DNA of 64,000 nucleotides from Janthinobacterium sp. 64 (GCF_002813325.1 NZ_PHUG01000001.1:2480001-2544000), one strand, 5' to 3'; counted from the first letter of the stretch, positions 37,501-46,999 are shown. Made by a program: numbers and translations. Notes: generated from the sequence alone by a model not told the origin.

Positions 37501-37829
37501 GTCAGGCGGCGCGGCACGCCGCCCGCCGCCGCGATCACATACACGTCGACATTGCCATCGATGTTGGCGCTATACGCGATCTGGCTGCCGTCGGGCGAAA
37601 AGACGGGATTGGACTTGTCTCCCAGGTCGGACGTGAGGCGCCGCGCGCCGCCGCCGTCGAGGTTAGACAGCCACAGGTCGCCCGCATAGATGAAGGCGAT
37701 GTGGCGGCTGGAGACGGCCGGTTCGCTCAGCATGCGGGTGTCTTGCGTATTGGGCAGGGCCAGGGCCGGGTGGCTCAGCAGCAGTGCGCTGGCGGCGGCG
37801 ATGGCGGTCAGGATGCGTGTCTTTTTCAA
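34518..37829 (-). CDS. Tricorn-like S41 family protease, exported
   Basis: A 1103-residue protein with a signal peptide (MKKTRILTAIAAASALLL, cleavage near residue 25). The first two thirds hold many beta-propeller (TolB/WD-like) repeats with FSPDGSQIAYSA-type blades. A PDZ-like segment and an S41 peptidase core follow: ELAVGHHRGGG as the histidine region, VDERFNGGGSVADYY, and DETAGSGGDLLPW with the expected nucleophile near S991. The start is TTG 37829, since an in-frame stop lies just upstream and the signal peptide begins there. Likely a periplasmic peptidase acting on oligopeptides. Confidence 0.85.
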   Translation of the reverse strand: MKKTRILTAIAAASALLLSHPALALPNTQDTRMLSEPAVSSRHIAFIYAGDLWLSNLDGGGARRLTSDLGDKSNPVFSPDGSQIAYSANIDGNVDVYVIAAAGGVPRRLTFHPGADLAQAFTPDGRAVMFTSPRAAFNNRFQKLFTVPVAGGVETQLEIPNASRAAYSPDGKRIAYNPLMPAFKQWKRYRGGTNSWLWLFSSADKSIEKIPQPATRSNDVDPMWIGDTVYFRSDRNGEFNLFAYDVKTKAVRQLTQHADFPVLNASAANGTIVYEQAGYLHAFDIASGQAHKLAIGVASDLGQTRPRWVKNAKYIRDASISPSGARIAFEYRGEIVTIPADKGDVRNLTQTAGAHERTPIWSPDGRSVAYFSDESGEYELHVRAQDGKGAVRKLKLNGSGFYDNAAWSPDSKKIAFADNGWSMYVIDVGTGKVQKIATEPMYGVDKSMRASWAPDSRWLAYTLNSPTYTRSAYIYSVEQNKSMPVTDGLSDVAQPVFDKSGKYLYFFASTNAGPSNNWFSQQNEDNLVTRTVWMAVLRRDLPSPLIKESDEEKAASTENKKDTAKAEAEPKNEAKLDPKTGRDDPKVAVAPVAPIHIDFDGIATRIVDLPLPAAQFSSLTAGAAGQIFLLRESDGKKAVQRFDLKERKAETVVAEADDFEVSADGKKLLYRQKDNWAMGSATGKLLAPGEGKIKVDAIEVRADPRAEWAQIFNEVWRINRDYFYDPGMHGVDWKAMRDKYAVFLPELSSRADLNRLIQWMCSELAVGHHRGGGGDDFIEAKKVPGGLLGADYEVSGGHYRFKKVYGGLNWNPALRAPLTEPGLNVKAGEYLLAVDSRPLLPPTNIYSAFENTAGKAIDLTVGPSADGKGARTITVVPVPTEDALRNRDWIEGNMRKVNAATHGKVAYVYVPNTAGLGHTYFKRYFFQQADKQAIIVDERFNGGGSVADYYIEILQKKEIAWWTMRYGADMKTPSASIQGPRAMLIDETAGSGGDLLPWMFRKNNMGPLIGKATWGGLVGILGFPVLMDGGTITAPNLAFWTRENGWGVENEGVPPDIEVEQTPADVIAGRDPQLEKAIEVIQAELAKNPPARPARPAFPDKSK

Positions 37830-38033
37830 TCGATGTCTCGCTTATGAAGTCAACAGAACAGAGAAAAACAGGAAAGTCCATGGCCCGATGCGAATTAACA
37901 AGGAATCAATGTTGCATTTGACCAAAGAGAACTATACACCCGGCAGCCGCGCGGAACACGGTAAAATACGGCACTTATTTCGCGCGCCGCCAGCCCTTCC
38001 CGGCGGCCTGCGCACCACCCTAAAAGCGCCCCC

Positions 38034-39077
38034 ATGTCTGAAAAATTCCTGTACTCCCTCGCCCGCCCGCTGCTGTTTTCGATGGATGCCGAAGCGGCCC
38101 ACCACTTCACCCTGCCCGCCCTGAAACGCGCCAGCGCGCTGGGCCTGACCAAGCTGGCCGGCAAACCGGCGGCGGACCCGCGCACGGTAATGGGCATTAC
38201 CTTCCCCAACCCCGTGGGCCTGGCCGCCGGCCTGGACAAGGACGGCGCCTACATCGACGCGCTGGCCGACCTCGGTTTTGGCTCCATCGAAGTGGGCACC
38301 GTCACGCCACGCGCGCAGGCGGGCAATCCGAAACCGCGCATGTTCCGCCTGCCGCAGGCGCAGGGCATCATCAACCGCATGGGCTTTAACAATGGCGGCG
38401 TCGACGCCTTTGTCGCCAACGTGCAGGCGTCGAAGTTCTACCAGAACCGCGCCGGCGTGCTGGGCCTGAACATCGGCAAGAACGCCGACACGCCCATCGA
38501 GCGGGCGGCCGACGACTACCTGCTGTGCCTGGAAAAAGTCTACCCGTATGCCAGCTATGTGACGGTGAACATCTCCTCGCCGAACACGAAAAACCTGCGC
38601 CAGCTGCAGGGCGCGTCCGAACTCGACGCCCTGCTGTCGCAGCTCAAGGATGCCCAGGCGCGCCTGGCGGACAAGCACAAACGCTACGTGCCGCTGGCCC
38701 TGAAAATCGCGCCGGACATGGATGGCGAACAGGTGAAAAGCATCGCCGGGTCGCTCACGCGCCACCAGATCGACGGCGTCATCGCCACCAACACGACCCT
38801 GTCGCGCAGCGCCGTCGAAGGCATGCCGCACGGTGCGGAAGCGGGTGGATTGTCCGGCGCCCCCGTGTTCGAACTGTCGAACAATGTCATCCGCCTGCTG
38901 AAGGCGGAACTGGGCGATGCGCTGCCCATCATCGGCGTGGGCGGCATCATGCAGGGCAAGGATGCCGTGGCCAAGTTCGAGGCGGGCGCGCAGCTGGTAC
39001 AGCTGTACAGCGGCCTGATTTACGCCGGTCCGGCCTTGATCAAGGATTGCGCCCGCGCGCTGCGCGGCACACGATGA
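38034..39077 (+). CDS. pyrD: Dihydroorotate dehydrogenase (quinone)
   Basis: A 347-residue class 2 PyrD. The N-terminal membrane-contact helix ([22 protein letters not shown]) is followed by [29 protein letters not shown] with the catalytic Ser region, [16 protein letters not shown] and [11 protein letters not shown] near the C-terminus. It oxidises dihydroorotate and passes electrons to the quinone pool in pyrimidine synthesis. It stands alone, divergent from the tricorn-like gene. Confidence 0.96.
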   Translation: MSEKFLYSLARPLLFSMDAEAAHHFTLPALKRASALGLTKLAGKPAADPRTVMGITFPNPVGLAAGLDKDGAYIDALADLGFGSIEVGTVTPRAQAGNPKPRMFRLPQAQGIINRMGFNNGGVDAFVANVQASKFYQNRAGVLGLNIGKNADTPIERAADDYLLCLEKVYPYASYVTVNISSPNTKNLRQLQGASELDALLSQLKDAQARLADKHKRYVPLALKIAPDMDGEQVKSIAGSLTRHQIDGVIATNTTLSRSAVEGMPHGAEAGGLSGAPVFELSNNVIRLLKAELGDALPIIGVGGIMQGKDAVAKFEAGAQLVQLYSGLIYAGPALIKDCARALRGTR

Positions 39078-39114
39078 GCTTCGGCAAACAGAAGCTTCCA
39101 GTGACTTGAGGACG

Positions 39115-40536
39115 TCAGCCCACCGGCACATCTCGTCGCTGACGAGTCGATCCAACGAACACCAGTGCGGCGAGCGCGGCCAAGCCGGCGGCGACGCCAG
39201 CCCCCAGGAATGCAGCCTGAAAACCCGCCAGCATGCCGTCGGCAGTTTGGCTGGTACCGTGGCCAATGCCGTGACCAATGCCGGAGGTCGAGAGCGCAAC
39301 CATCATGGCGAGACCGATGGCGGAGCCGATTTGGTAGGTCGTATTGATCAGGCCCGAAGCCAGGCCTGTTTCCTCAGGCTTGGCGCCAGCCATGCCTGTC
39401 ATCGTCGTCGGAATATACGCCAGGGCCATACCCAGGGCGGCGAGTATGGAACTCGGGAGAACATGCGTCACGTATGAACCGTTCAGCGGCAGGTTCGCCA
39501 ACATCAGCAGCGCGCCAGCCATCAGGAACAAGCCGAGCACAAGGTTGAGCTTGACGCCAAAGCGTCCGATCAGCTTACCCGAAAAGCCCACCATCACGAT
39601 CATGATCGTCATGGTCATCGGCAGCAGTGCCAAGCCGCTGGCGAGCGCCGAGAAACCAAGGATTTGCTGGAGATAAAGGTTCAGGAAAAACCACAGCGGG
39701 ATCCAGGCGGCCCCAAGCAGTGCCATCACAAGATTGCCGGCCGCCAGGTTCCGCGTTTTGAAGATGCCCATAGGAAGCAGCGGTTCGCGTCGCACGAACT
39801 GGCTGATCAAGAAGACGACGAACAAACCGACCGACATTGGCAAAATCGGCACAGAACCAAAGCCGGAGGATTCGATGGTGACGATGGCAGACACAAGGCT
39901 GACCAGCGCACCCGTCACACTGATCGCGCCAAACCAATCAACGGCACCGGTGCTGCACGCAGACTTGCGAAGCACGACCGGAATCAACGCCAGCACAAGC
40001 AGGCCGAGCGGCACGTTAATCAGGAAGGTCCAGGGCCAAGTCATCCATTCGGTGATGACGCCGCCGAGAAACACGCCAGCCGAGCCACCGGCGGCAGCGG
40101 CGGCGCCCCAGAAGCCGAATGCCTTGCCAAGTTCGGCTCCATCATGTCCGAAAAGGCGCATGACGATCGTCAGTGCCGACGGTGCGATCAATGCGGCACC
40201 AACTCCCTGCAGTGCGCGACCGGCCAGCAGCATTTCCTGGCTGTGTGCCAGCCCGGCCAACAGCGAAGCGCAGGCAAGTATGGCAAATCCGCTCGCAAAC
40301 ATGCGGCGGGCGCCCAGCAAGTCACCCAACCGTCCTCCCAGCAGCAGCAAGCCGCCAAAGGCGATGACATAGGCATTGAATATCCAGCTCAAGCCGCTGG
40401 CGCTGAAACCGAGGTCCCTCTGCATGGCGGGAAGTGCCACACCGATGATGGACGTATCAAGGATCACGATGAACTGGGCGGCGCAAAGCAGGGCCAAAGC
40501 GGCCCATCTCTTCGGATCAGGTATAGATTGTTGCAT
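39115..40536 (-). CDS. MFS drug exporter, DHA2 family
   Basis: A 473-residue transporter with 14 predicted helices. Signatures are ILDTSIIGVALPAMQRDLGFS in helix 1, GGRLGDLLGARRMF after helix 2, and GRALQGVGAALIAPSAL in helix 4. ATG 40536 was preferred to ATG 40542 because GGAG lies 6 bases before it but only 2 before the other. Codon choice looks less GC-biased at third positions than in neighbours. Substrate unknown; multidrug export is the family norm. Confidence 0.85.
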   Translation of the reverse strand: MQQSIPDPKRWAALALLCAAQFIVILDTSIIGVALPAMQRDLGFSASGLSWIFNAYVIAFGGLLLLGGRLGDLLGARRMFASGFAILACASLLAGLAHSQEMLLAGRALQGVGAALIAPSALTIVMRLFGHDGAELGKAFGFWGAAAAAGGSAGVFLGGVITEWMTWPWTFLINVPLGLLVLALIPVVLRKSACSTGAVDWFGAISVTGALVSLVSAIVTIESSGFGSVPILPMSVGLFVVFLISQFVRREPLLPMGIFKTRNLAAGNLVMALLGAAWIPLWFFLNLYLQQILGFSALASGLALLPMTMTIMIVMVGFSGKLIGRFGVKLNLVLGLFLMAGALLMLANLPLNGSYVTHVLPSSILAALGMALAYIPTTMTGMAGAKPEETGLASGLINTTYQIGSAIGLAMMVALSTSGIGHGIGHGTSQTADGMLAGFQAAFLGAGVAAGLAALAALVFVGSTRQRRDVPVG

Positions 40537-40576
40537 TGGCATTCTCCAAAATCGATTTCCCGCTGATTGCGATTGA

Positions 40577-40594
40577 TAGGCAGTGTTTGGCCTA
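40577..40594. promoter_or_regulatory. Inverted repeat upstream of the DHA2 exporter
   Basis: TAGGC (40577-40581) and GCCTA (40590-40594) form a 5-bp perfect inverted repeat 41 bases upstream of the exporter start. Spacing and place suit a TetR- or LysR-type operator, but no regulator gene is adjacent. Between here and the end of the efflux outer-membrane gene only a GGGCCG/CGGCCC stem (40633-40661) is seen. Confidence 0.3.
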
Positions 40595-40683
40595 CAACGC
40601 TGGGATGGTCAAGAGATAAGATACAAGGTACGGGCCGCCCGCCATACACAGGATCGGCCCGGGATGCTGCTAGCACAGGAAGG

Positions 40684-42186
40684 TCAAGGCCGGTCGGTGA
40701 GTTGTTTCGCGAAGCGCGATCGAGGAAGGGTCCTGGCGCCGCCGCAGTCGTCATTTGTCTGCGCACAGATCTCCCAGCCGCCGCCCAGCGCCTTGTAGAT
40801 GCCGACAACGGCAAGGCGCTGGTTGGTGCGGGCCACCGCCAGCGCGCGACGGCTGGCAAAGTCGGCCCGTTCCGCTTCGAGCACATCCAGGTACAGGCCT
40901 GCGCCTGCCGAAAACTGCAGTCTGGCAAGACGCGCCGCCTCGCGGTTCGCCGCCGACTCCAGCAGCCGCAGCCCAAGCGCGCTGCCTGCCGTGCCATGGG
41001 CTTTGAAGGCATCGTCCGTTTCCTGCAGTGCGCGCAAGACGGTCTGGTCGTAGACGAGCAGGGCTTCCCGGGCGCGTGCCTCGCTGGCGGCGATGCGGGC
41101 GCGCACGCGCCCCGTGTCGAGCAGATTCCAGCGGATGACGGGACCGAGCAAGCCCGACTGCATGCCGGCGTCGCCCATGGCATCGAGGCTGCCCCCGACG
41201 AGTCCGATGGAACCGAGTACCTGGACCTCGGGATACAGGCCAGCCGTCTCCACCCCGATGCGGGCCGTCGCGGCAGCCAGATTGCGCTCGGCCGCCGCAA
41301 TATCGGCGCGCCGCGCGAGCAGCCCGGCAGGGTCGCCCACGGCAATCGCCCGCACCGTCAGCGCGTCACTTGCCGGCGTGGCGGCGGGAAAGCTGAACGT
41401 CTGCGGCACTTCGCCAAGCAGGATGGCCAGCGCATTGACGCAGGCCGCGCGGCGGCGCTCCAGTTCGGGCGCGGCCACCTCCACCGAGCGCAGCAAGGCC
41501 TCGGCACGGAGGCGGTCGAGTTCGCTGGCAGAGCCTGCGCTCACCATGCGCTCGACCAGCGCCAGGCTGTCGCGCTGGCTTTGGGAAATGCTGGCGACGA
41601 CAGCGAGTTCAGCCTCGATGCCGCCCAGTTCGAACCAGGTGGCCGCCACCGCAGCGGCCGTGCCCGCCTGCACGCCGCGTAGCAAGGCTTCGCGCGAGCC
41701 CGCCTGCGCCTGGCCCGCCTCCACGGAGCGCCGCACGCGGCCGAACAGGTCGATTTCCCAGGACGCATCGACGCTGGCGCGATAGGTTTCGCTCCGGCGC
41801 GGCTGGCCGGGCAGCATCTCGCTCTTGCTCAGGCGACGCTTCTCGTACCCGAGCGCGGCGCCACCTTGCGGCAGGAAGCCTTGCCGGTCTTCGCGCAGCA
41901 GGGCCTTTGCCTGCGCGAGCCGGGCGGCAGCGATGCCGACGTCATGGTTTGCCGCCAGCGCCCGCTGGATCAGGGTGACCAGCGCCGGATCGTCGAAGCT
42001 GCGCCACCACTCCACCTCGACCGTTCCCGGGACGAGCGCGGCGGACATCTGGCCTGCGCTGCCGAAGAACTGCGACGATGGCAGCGGCGGCGGCAACGGC
42101 GGCGCATAATCGGGGCCGACCGCGCAACCGGCCAGCAACGTGAGCCCACTCAATGAGACTAGAATTGTTTGATACGGGCTATTCAT
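40684..42186 (-). CDS. RND efflux outer membrane lipoprotein (OprM/NodT family)
   Basis: A 500-residue outer-membrane efflux protein. The start at 42186 (MNSPYQTILVSLSGLTLLAGC) gives a lipoprotein signal with lipobox LAGC, C21. It is preceded by AGGAGCACGAC and overlaps the RND pump stop by 4 bases. Two OEP repeats follow (VEWWRSFDDPALVTLI, then VRWNLLDTGRVRARI-like FIRWNLLDTGR). It forms the exit duct of the tripartite pump. Third gene of the operon. The C-terminus runs longer than usual with a Cys/Arg-rich tail. Confidence 0.9.
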   Translation of the reverse strand: MNSPYQTILVSLSGLTLLAGCAVGPDYAPPLPPPLPSSQFFGSAGQMSAALVPGTVEVEWWRSFDDPALVTLIQRALAANHDVGIAAARLAQAKALLREDRQGFLPQGGAALGYEKRRLSKSEMLPGQPRRSETYRASVDASWEIDLFGRVRRSVEAGQAQAGSREALLRGVQAGTAAAVAATWFELGGIEAELAVVASISQSQRDSLALVERMVSAGSASELDRLRAEALLRSVEVAAPELERRRAACVNALAILLGEVPQTFSFPAATPASDALTVRAIAVGDPAGLLARRADIAAAERNLAAATARIGVETAGLYPEVQVLGSIGLVGGSLDAMGDAGMQSGLLGPVIRWNLLDTGRVRARIAASEARAREALLVYDQTVLRALQETDDAFKAHGTAGSALGLRLLESAANREAARLARLQFSAGAGLYLDVLEAERADFASRRALAVARTNQRLAVVGIYKALGGGWEICAQTNDDCGGARTLPRSRFAKQLTDRP

Positions 42187-45100
42187 GTCGTGCTCCTGTT
42201 CATGCTTGTCTGGGTCGTTGGCGTGTGGCGCTCGAAGCGGGCCGCCAAGGCGCGCATCAGCACATAAAACACGGGCGTGAGGAACAATCCGAACAATGTC
42301 ACGCCCAGCATGCCGGCGAACACGGCGATGCCCATGGCCTGGCGCATCTCGGAGCCGGCACCACTGGCGAACACCAGCGGCACGACGCCGGCGATGAAGG
42401 CAAGCGAAGTCATCAGGATGGGCCGCAGCCGCAACCGGCAAGCTTCGATGACGGCATCGAGCGTGCTCGATCCTTCCATTTCCTGGCTACGTGCGAACTC
42501 GACAATGAGGATGGCGTTCTTGGCCGCCAATCCGACGAGCACGATCAGTCCGATCTGCACGAAGATATTGTTGTCGCCGCCCGCCAGCCACACGCCGATG
42601 ATCGCGCTCAGCAAGCACATCGGCACGATCAGCAGGACGGCCAGCGGCAGCAACCAGCTGTTGTACTGCGCAGCGAGGATCAGATAGGCGAGCAGCACGC
42701 ACAGCGGGAAGATGAACAGCGCCGAATCACCGGCCAGCTTTTGCTGGTAGGTAAGGTCGGTCCATTCAAAGCTCATGCCTTCAGGCAGCACCTCTTTGGC
42801 AATGCGTTCCATGACCGCCACGGCCTGCCCCGAACTGACGCCTGGCATCGCGCCGCCCGAAATGTCGGCCGAGGGATAGCCATTGTAGTGAACCACGCGG
42901 TCCGGACCGGAACTGGGCGTGACGGTGACAAACGACGACAAGGGCAGCATGTCGCCGGCCGCATTGCGTACCTGCAAGCGGCCGATGGCCTCGGCCTGCA
43001 TGCGATGCTCGGCATCGGCCTGGGCCGTCACCTTGTAGGTCCGGCCAAAGCGGTTGAAGTCATTGACGTAGAGGGAACCAAGATAGATCTGCAGCGACTC
43101 GAACACGTCGGCCAGGCGCACGCCCTGGCTCTTGACCTGAGTACGGTCGATGGCGACCTCGAGCTGCGGGGCATTGACGTCCAGGCTGGTCATGAGTCCG
43201 GCCACCTGTCCCGACTCGCTTGCCTTGGTCATCAGGATATGCGTCTGCTGCACCAGCGCATCGAGCCCGGCGCTGCCGCGGTCCTCGACCAGCATCTTGA
43301 AGCCGCCCGTCGCGCCAAGGCCGGGCACTGGCGGCGGCGGGAACACGCCCAGGAAACCGTCGGGAATGCCGGCGAATTTCGCCTGCAGGCGCGCGGCGAT
43401 CGCGTTCGCCGTGAGATCGGGCGTCGTGCGGGCCTTGAACGGGTCGAGCATGACGAACATGACGGCGGCGTTCGGCACGTTGACGAAGCCGTTGATCGAC
43501 AAGCCAGGGAAGGCGACGACGCTTTCAACGCCAGGCTCGGCCAGCGCAATCTTCGACATCTGCCTGGCGACCGCGTCGGTACGGTCCAGCGATGACGAGT
43601 TGGGCAACTGAGCAATCGCCACCAGATAGTATTTGTCCTGCATCGGCACGAAGCCCGGCGGCACGGCCTTGAAGCCAAAGAAGGTCAGCGCGAGCAGGCC
43701 GCCATACACGAGCAAGGCCACGCCGCTGATCCTGACGACTTTGCGCACCGTGTTGCCATAGGCATCCGGCGCGCGCTGGAACGGCCGGACCAGCATCTGC
43801 AACAGGCGCTCGGCGCGGCCACGCAGGCTGCGCGCATCATGCACGGCCCCGGTCCCGGCCTTGACCTTGCCTGGCTTGAGCAGAATGCCGGCAAGCGCCG
43901 GGCTGAGCGTGAGCGAATTGACGGCCGACAGAATGGTCGAGATGGCGATCGTCAGCGCGAACTGGCGGTAGAACTCGCCCTGCAAGCCGCTCAGGAAGGC
44001 GGTCGGAATGAACACGGCGGCGAGCACCGAGGTAATCGCGATGATGGGGCCAGTGACCTCATCCATGGCGCGCCTTGCCGCTTGCCTGGGTTCCTCGCCA
44101 TTTTCGATGTGGCGCTCGACGTTCTCGACCACCACGATGGCGTCATCGACAACGATGCCGATCGACAGCACCAGGCCAAACAAGGACAGGGTATTGAGCG
44201 AAAAACCCATCAGGTGCATGACGGCGAAGGTGCCGATCAGCGACACCGGCACCGCCATCAGGGGGATCAGCGAGGCGCGCCAGTTGCGCAGGAACAGCAC
44301 CACCACGATGACGACGAGAATGATCGCCTCGAGCAAGGTCGTTGCCACCGATTCCAGCGAGGCACGCACAAACACCGTCGGGTCATAGGCGATGCGCGAG
44401 CTCAGTCCCGCCGGGAAATTTTCCTCCAGCCGCTGCATGGTGTCGCGTACCGCCTGCGCAACGTCGAGCGCATTGGCGCCGGGGCTTTGAATGATTTGCA
44501 AGGCGACGGCCGGCTCGCCGTCGAGCAGGCTGCGCAACGCATAGGCGTCGGCGCCCATCTCGATACGGGCCACGTCGCGCAAGCGCGTGACCTGGCCTTC
44601 GGCGCCCGTGCGAATGATGATGTCGCCGAACTGTTCCTCGTCGGTCAGGCGTCCGAGCGTGTTGACCGTCACCTGGAAGGCAGCGCTGGAATCGGGCGAC
44701 TGGCCGACGGAACCGGCTGCCACCTGCACGTTCTGTTCGCGCACGGCGGCAATCACCTCGCCGGCCGTCAGGCCGCGTGCGGCGATCAGGTTCGGATCGA
44801 GCCACAGCCGCATGCTGTATTCGCCCGCGCCCCAGACGAGGACGTCGCTGATGCCGGGGATGCGGGACAGCTCGTCGCGCACCTGCAGGTAGGCGTAGTT
44901 CGAGATGTACAGGGGATCGTAGCGCTTGTCGGGCGACAGCAGGTGCACCACCATCAGGATGTCCGGCGAGGTTTTCTGCGTGACGACGCCCTGGCGCTGC
45001 ACTTCTTCAGGCAAACGCGGCAGTGCGCGCGCGACCCGGTTCTGCACCTGGATCTGCGCCATGTCGGCATTCGTTCCCTGCGCGAAAGTGACGGTCAGGG

Positions 45101-45371
45101 TCATGCGGCCATCGGTTGCCGATTGCGACGACATGTACTGCATGCCCTCGACCCCGGTGATGGCCTGCTCGAGCGGCGCCGCCACCGTTTCGGCGATCAC
45201 CTTGGGATTGGCGCCAGGATAGGCGGCGCTGACCTGCACGGTCGGCGGCGTCACGGCAGGATATTCGCTGAGCGGCATCTGGAAGAAAGCGACAATGCCG
45301 GCGAGCACCATCAGGACCGAAAGGACGATGGCAAAGATCGGGCGGTCGATGAAGAAACGTGGGAAAGACAT
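42183..45371 (-). CDS. RND multidrug efflux pump, inner-membrane subunit (AcrB/MexF type)
   Basis: A 1062-residue HAE1-family pump. It begins MSFPRFFIDRPIFAIVLSVLMVLAG, with 12 helices and two large periplasmic loops. The proton-relay aspartates are present in LVLSIGIVVDDAIVVVENVERH. The C-terminal half has AAKNAILIVEFARSQEMEG. The sequence style is closest to the MexF/OqxB branch. The start overlaps the adaptor stop by one base (TAATG), so the genes are tightly coupled. Confidence 0.95.
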   Translation of the reverse strand: MSFPRFFIDRPIFAIVLSVLMVLAGIVAFFQMPLSEYPAVTPPTVQVSAAYPGANPKVIAETVAAPLEQAITGVEGMQYMSSQSATDGRMTLTVTFAQGTNADMAQIQVQNRVARALPRLPEEVQRQGVVTQKTSPDILMVVHLLSPDKRYDPLYISNYAYLQVRDELSRIPGISDVLVWGAGEYSMRLWLDPNLIAARGLTAGEVIAAVREQNVQVAAGSVGQSPDSSAAFQVTVNTLGRLTDEEQFGDIIIRTGAEGQVTRLRDVARIEMGADAYALRSLLDGEPAVALQIIQSPGANALDVAQAVRDTMQRLEENFPAGLSSRIAYDPTVFVRASLESVATTLLEAIILVVIVVVLFLRNWRASLIPLMAVPVSLIGTFAVMHLMGFSLNTLSLFGLVLSIGIVVDDAIVVVENVERHIENGEEPRQAARRAMDEVTGPIIAITSVLAAVFIPTAFLSGLQGEFYRQFALTIAISTILSAVNSLTLSPALAGILLKPGKVKAGTGAVHDARSLRGRAERLLQMLVRPFQRAPDAYGNTVRKVVRISGVALLVYGGLLALTFFGFKAVPPGFVPMQDKYYLVAIAQLPNSSSLDRTDAVARQMSKIALAEPGVESVVAFPGLSINGFVNVPNAAVMFVMLDPFKARTTPDLTANAIAARLQAKFAGIPDGFLGVFPPPPVPGLGATGGFKMLVEDRGSAGLDALVQQTHILMTKASESGQVAGLMTSLDVNAPQLEVAIDRTQVKSQGVRLADVFESLQIYLGSLYVNDFNRFGRTYKVTAQADAEHRMQAEAIGRLQVRNAAGDMLPLSSFVTVTPSSGPDRVVHYNGYPSADISGGAMPGVSSGQAVAVMERIAKEVLPEGMSFEWTDLTYQQKLAGDSALFIFPLCVLLAYLILAAQYNSWLLPLAVLLIVPMCLLSAIIGVWLAGGDNNIFVQIGLIVLVGLAAKNAILIVEFARSQEMEGSSTLDAVIEACRLRLRPILMTSLAFIAGVVPLVFASGAGSEMRQAMGIAVFAGMLGVTLFGLFLTPVFYVLMRALAARFERHTPTTQTSMNRSTT

Positions 45372-46537
45372 TACGCGGCTCCCGAGGTTTTCGGCACGGC
45401 GATGGGCGTGCCGTCGATGCCGGCCGGCTGCGGCGTCACCTGCATGCCAGGGCGCACGAGGCCCTTGACGACGATGCGCTCGCCCGGCTGCAGACCCTGC
45501 TCGATCACGCGCAAACCATCGACCATCGGGCCAAGCTCGACGGGGCGAAACTCCGTCTTGTCGCCTTTGCCGACCACCAGCACATAGCGGCGCCCCTGGT
45601 CCGTGCCTATCGATTGATCGGACACCAGCACCCTCGCTTGCTGCGCCCCCGTCTCCAGCCTGACCTTGGCAAACAGGCCGGGCGTCAGTTTGCCATCGGG
45701 GTTGTCGACCACGGCGCGGACGCGCACCGTGCCCGTGCCGCGATCCGCGGCGTTGGCCAGGAAATCGACACGGCCGGGACGTATATACGTCTTGTCCGTG
45801 GCCAATGCCACCATGACCTTGGCCGCCTGCGCCCCACGCGCAGTGGCGCTGGCCCGGCCGGCGGCGAGCGAGCGCAAATAGGTGCGCTCATCGACATCGA
45901 AATACACGTGCAGGGGATCGACGGAAACGATGGTCGTCAGGGGCGTCACCCCGCTGGCGACGTAGTTGCCCTCGGTGACGAGGACTTGGCCGACTCGTCC
46001 GCTGATCGGCGCCGTCACGCGCGTGAAACCGAGCTCCAGCTGCGCAGCGTCGAGCGCAGCCTTGGCGGCGTCGACCTGTGCCTTGCCCGCATGCAGCGCC
46101 GCCGTCGCCACGTCGAGACGGTCGCGCGCGACGATCTTCGTGGCAAACAGCTGTTCGGCCCGTGCATGCTCGGCCTGCGCCAGCATCGACGCCGCCTCAG
46201 CCTCGCGCAGGCGCGCCGTGGCGGCATGCACCGCCGCCTGGAACACGCGTGGATCGATCACAAAGAGCTTGCTGCCCTTCTCGACAAAGCGGCCTTCCGG
46301 CACGCTCACGTCCTGCAGGTAGCCGGCCACCTGCGGGCGCAGTTCAACCCGCTTGACGGCGGTCAGCGAGCCGTTGAACTCGACGTACGGTGTTGCCTGG
46401 CGAACGATCACTTCGGCAACGGGAACTCCGGGCGGCTTGGCCGCAGCGGCAGGCGAGGCCGTCTGCTTGCATCCGCTGATGGTGAATGCTGCGCCTAGCA
46501 CCGCAGTGATCAGGGTTATTGGTGTGACTTTCATCAT
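45371..46537 (-). CDS. RND efflux periplasmic adaptor (MexE type)
   Basis: A 388-residue membrane fusion protein. A lipoprotein-like signal ends in ISGC (C23). The lipoyl half-motifs (VKRVELRPQVAGYLQDV and FTRVTAPISGRVGQVLV) frame a helical hairpin of about 90-170, followed by a beta-barrel domain (VYFDVDERTYLRSL). First gene of the adaptor-pump-duct operon. No regulator gene is next to it; palindromes in the upstream gap may be its operator. Confidence 0.93.
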   Translation of the reverse strand: MMKVTPITLITAVLGAAFTISGCKQTASPAAAAKPPGVPVAEVIVRQATPYVEFNGSLTAVKRVELRPQVAGYLQDVSVPEGRFVEKGSKLFVIDPRVFQAAVHAATARLREAEAASMLAQAEHARAEQLFATKIVARDRLDVATAALHAGKAQVDAAKAALDAAQLELGFTRVTAPISGRVGQVLVTEGNYVASGVTPLTTIVSVDPLHVYFDVDERTYLRSLAAGRASATARGAQAAKVMVALATDKTYIRPGRVDFLANAADRGTGTVRVRAVVDNPDGKLTPGLFAKVRLETGAQQARVLVSDQSIGTDQGRRYVLVVGKGDKTEFRPVELGPMVDGLRVIEQGLQPGERIVVKGLVRPGMQVTPQPAGIDGTPIAVPKTSGAA

Positions 46538-46999
46538 TGTGCCTTTCGCGACTGGAGTCGACTTGGTTTTGTTGATCTGAAGCAGATCCCAAAGTCTTTA
46601 TCCGACGTGACACACTTGGAAGGTCAAGCATTTTTTGAGTTCGAGAGCTGTGCTGAAGGGAATTGTCGGTTCGCACAATCACAGTCTGAATATTTCTTCG
46701 GACAGCTATGATTAGAAAGAACGCGTTCTTCATGCCAGACTACCCACGCTCATGCCATATAGTCGTATTTATACAACAGCCAGCAATTTACTGCGGTGCA
46801 GCATTGCAGCCTGCCATACCCGGTCGTATGCTGGAGACAAGGCCATATGCGCTACTCGTGCCATGTTGACGAGTATCAGATATTTATTGCATATCGATAG
46901 ACAGAACAATTCGTAAGCACGCCGTTCGCCCGCTGCTAAGCTGATTTCGTCAGCGGACCGCCATGGTCCGCGCAACCACCAACCGAAGAGATATTGTCG
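46538..46999. promoter_or_regulatory. Divergent intergenic region with palindromes
   Basis: No gene is seen in this gap between the RND operon and the TonB-dependent receptor. Three dyads stand out: CGACT-GG-AGTCG at 46549-46560 just upstream of the adaptor gene, the perfect 14-base palindrome AAGAACGCGTTCTT at 46717-46730, and TATCAGATAT/ATATCGATA at 46874-46899. They are candidate operators for the pump and the receptor. The region is AT-richer than the flanking genes. Confidence 0.4.

Noticed and set aside
34647..37847. A 1066-codon plus-strand ORF antisense to the tricorn-like gene
   Set aside because: It is a GC-rich shadow: it has no family motifs, is rich in Arg/His/Gln/Ala, and the minus-strand frame has signal peptide, propeller repeats and S41 motifs.
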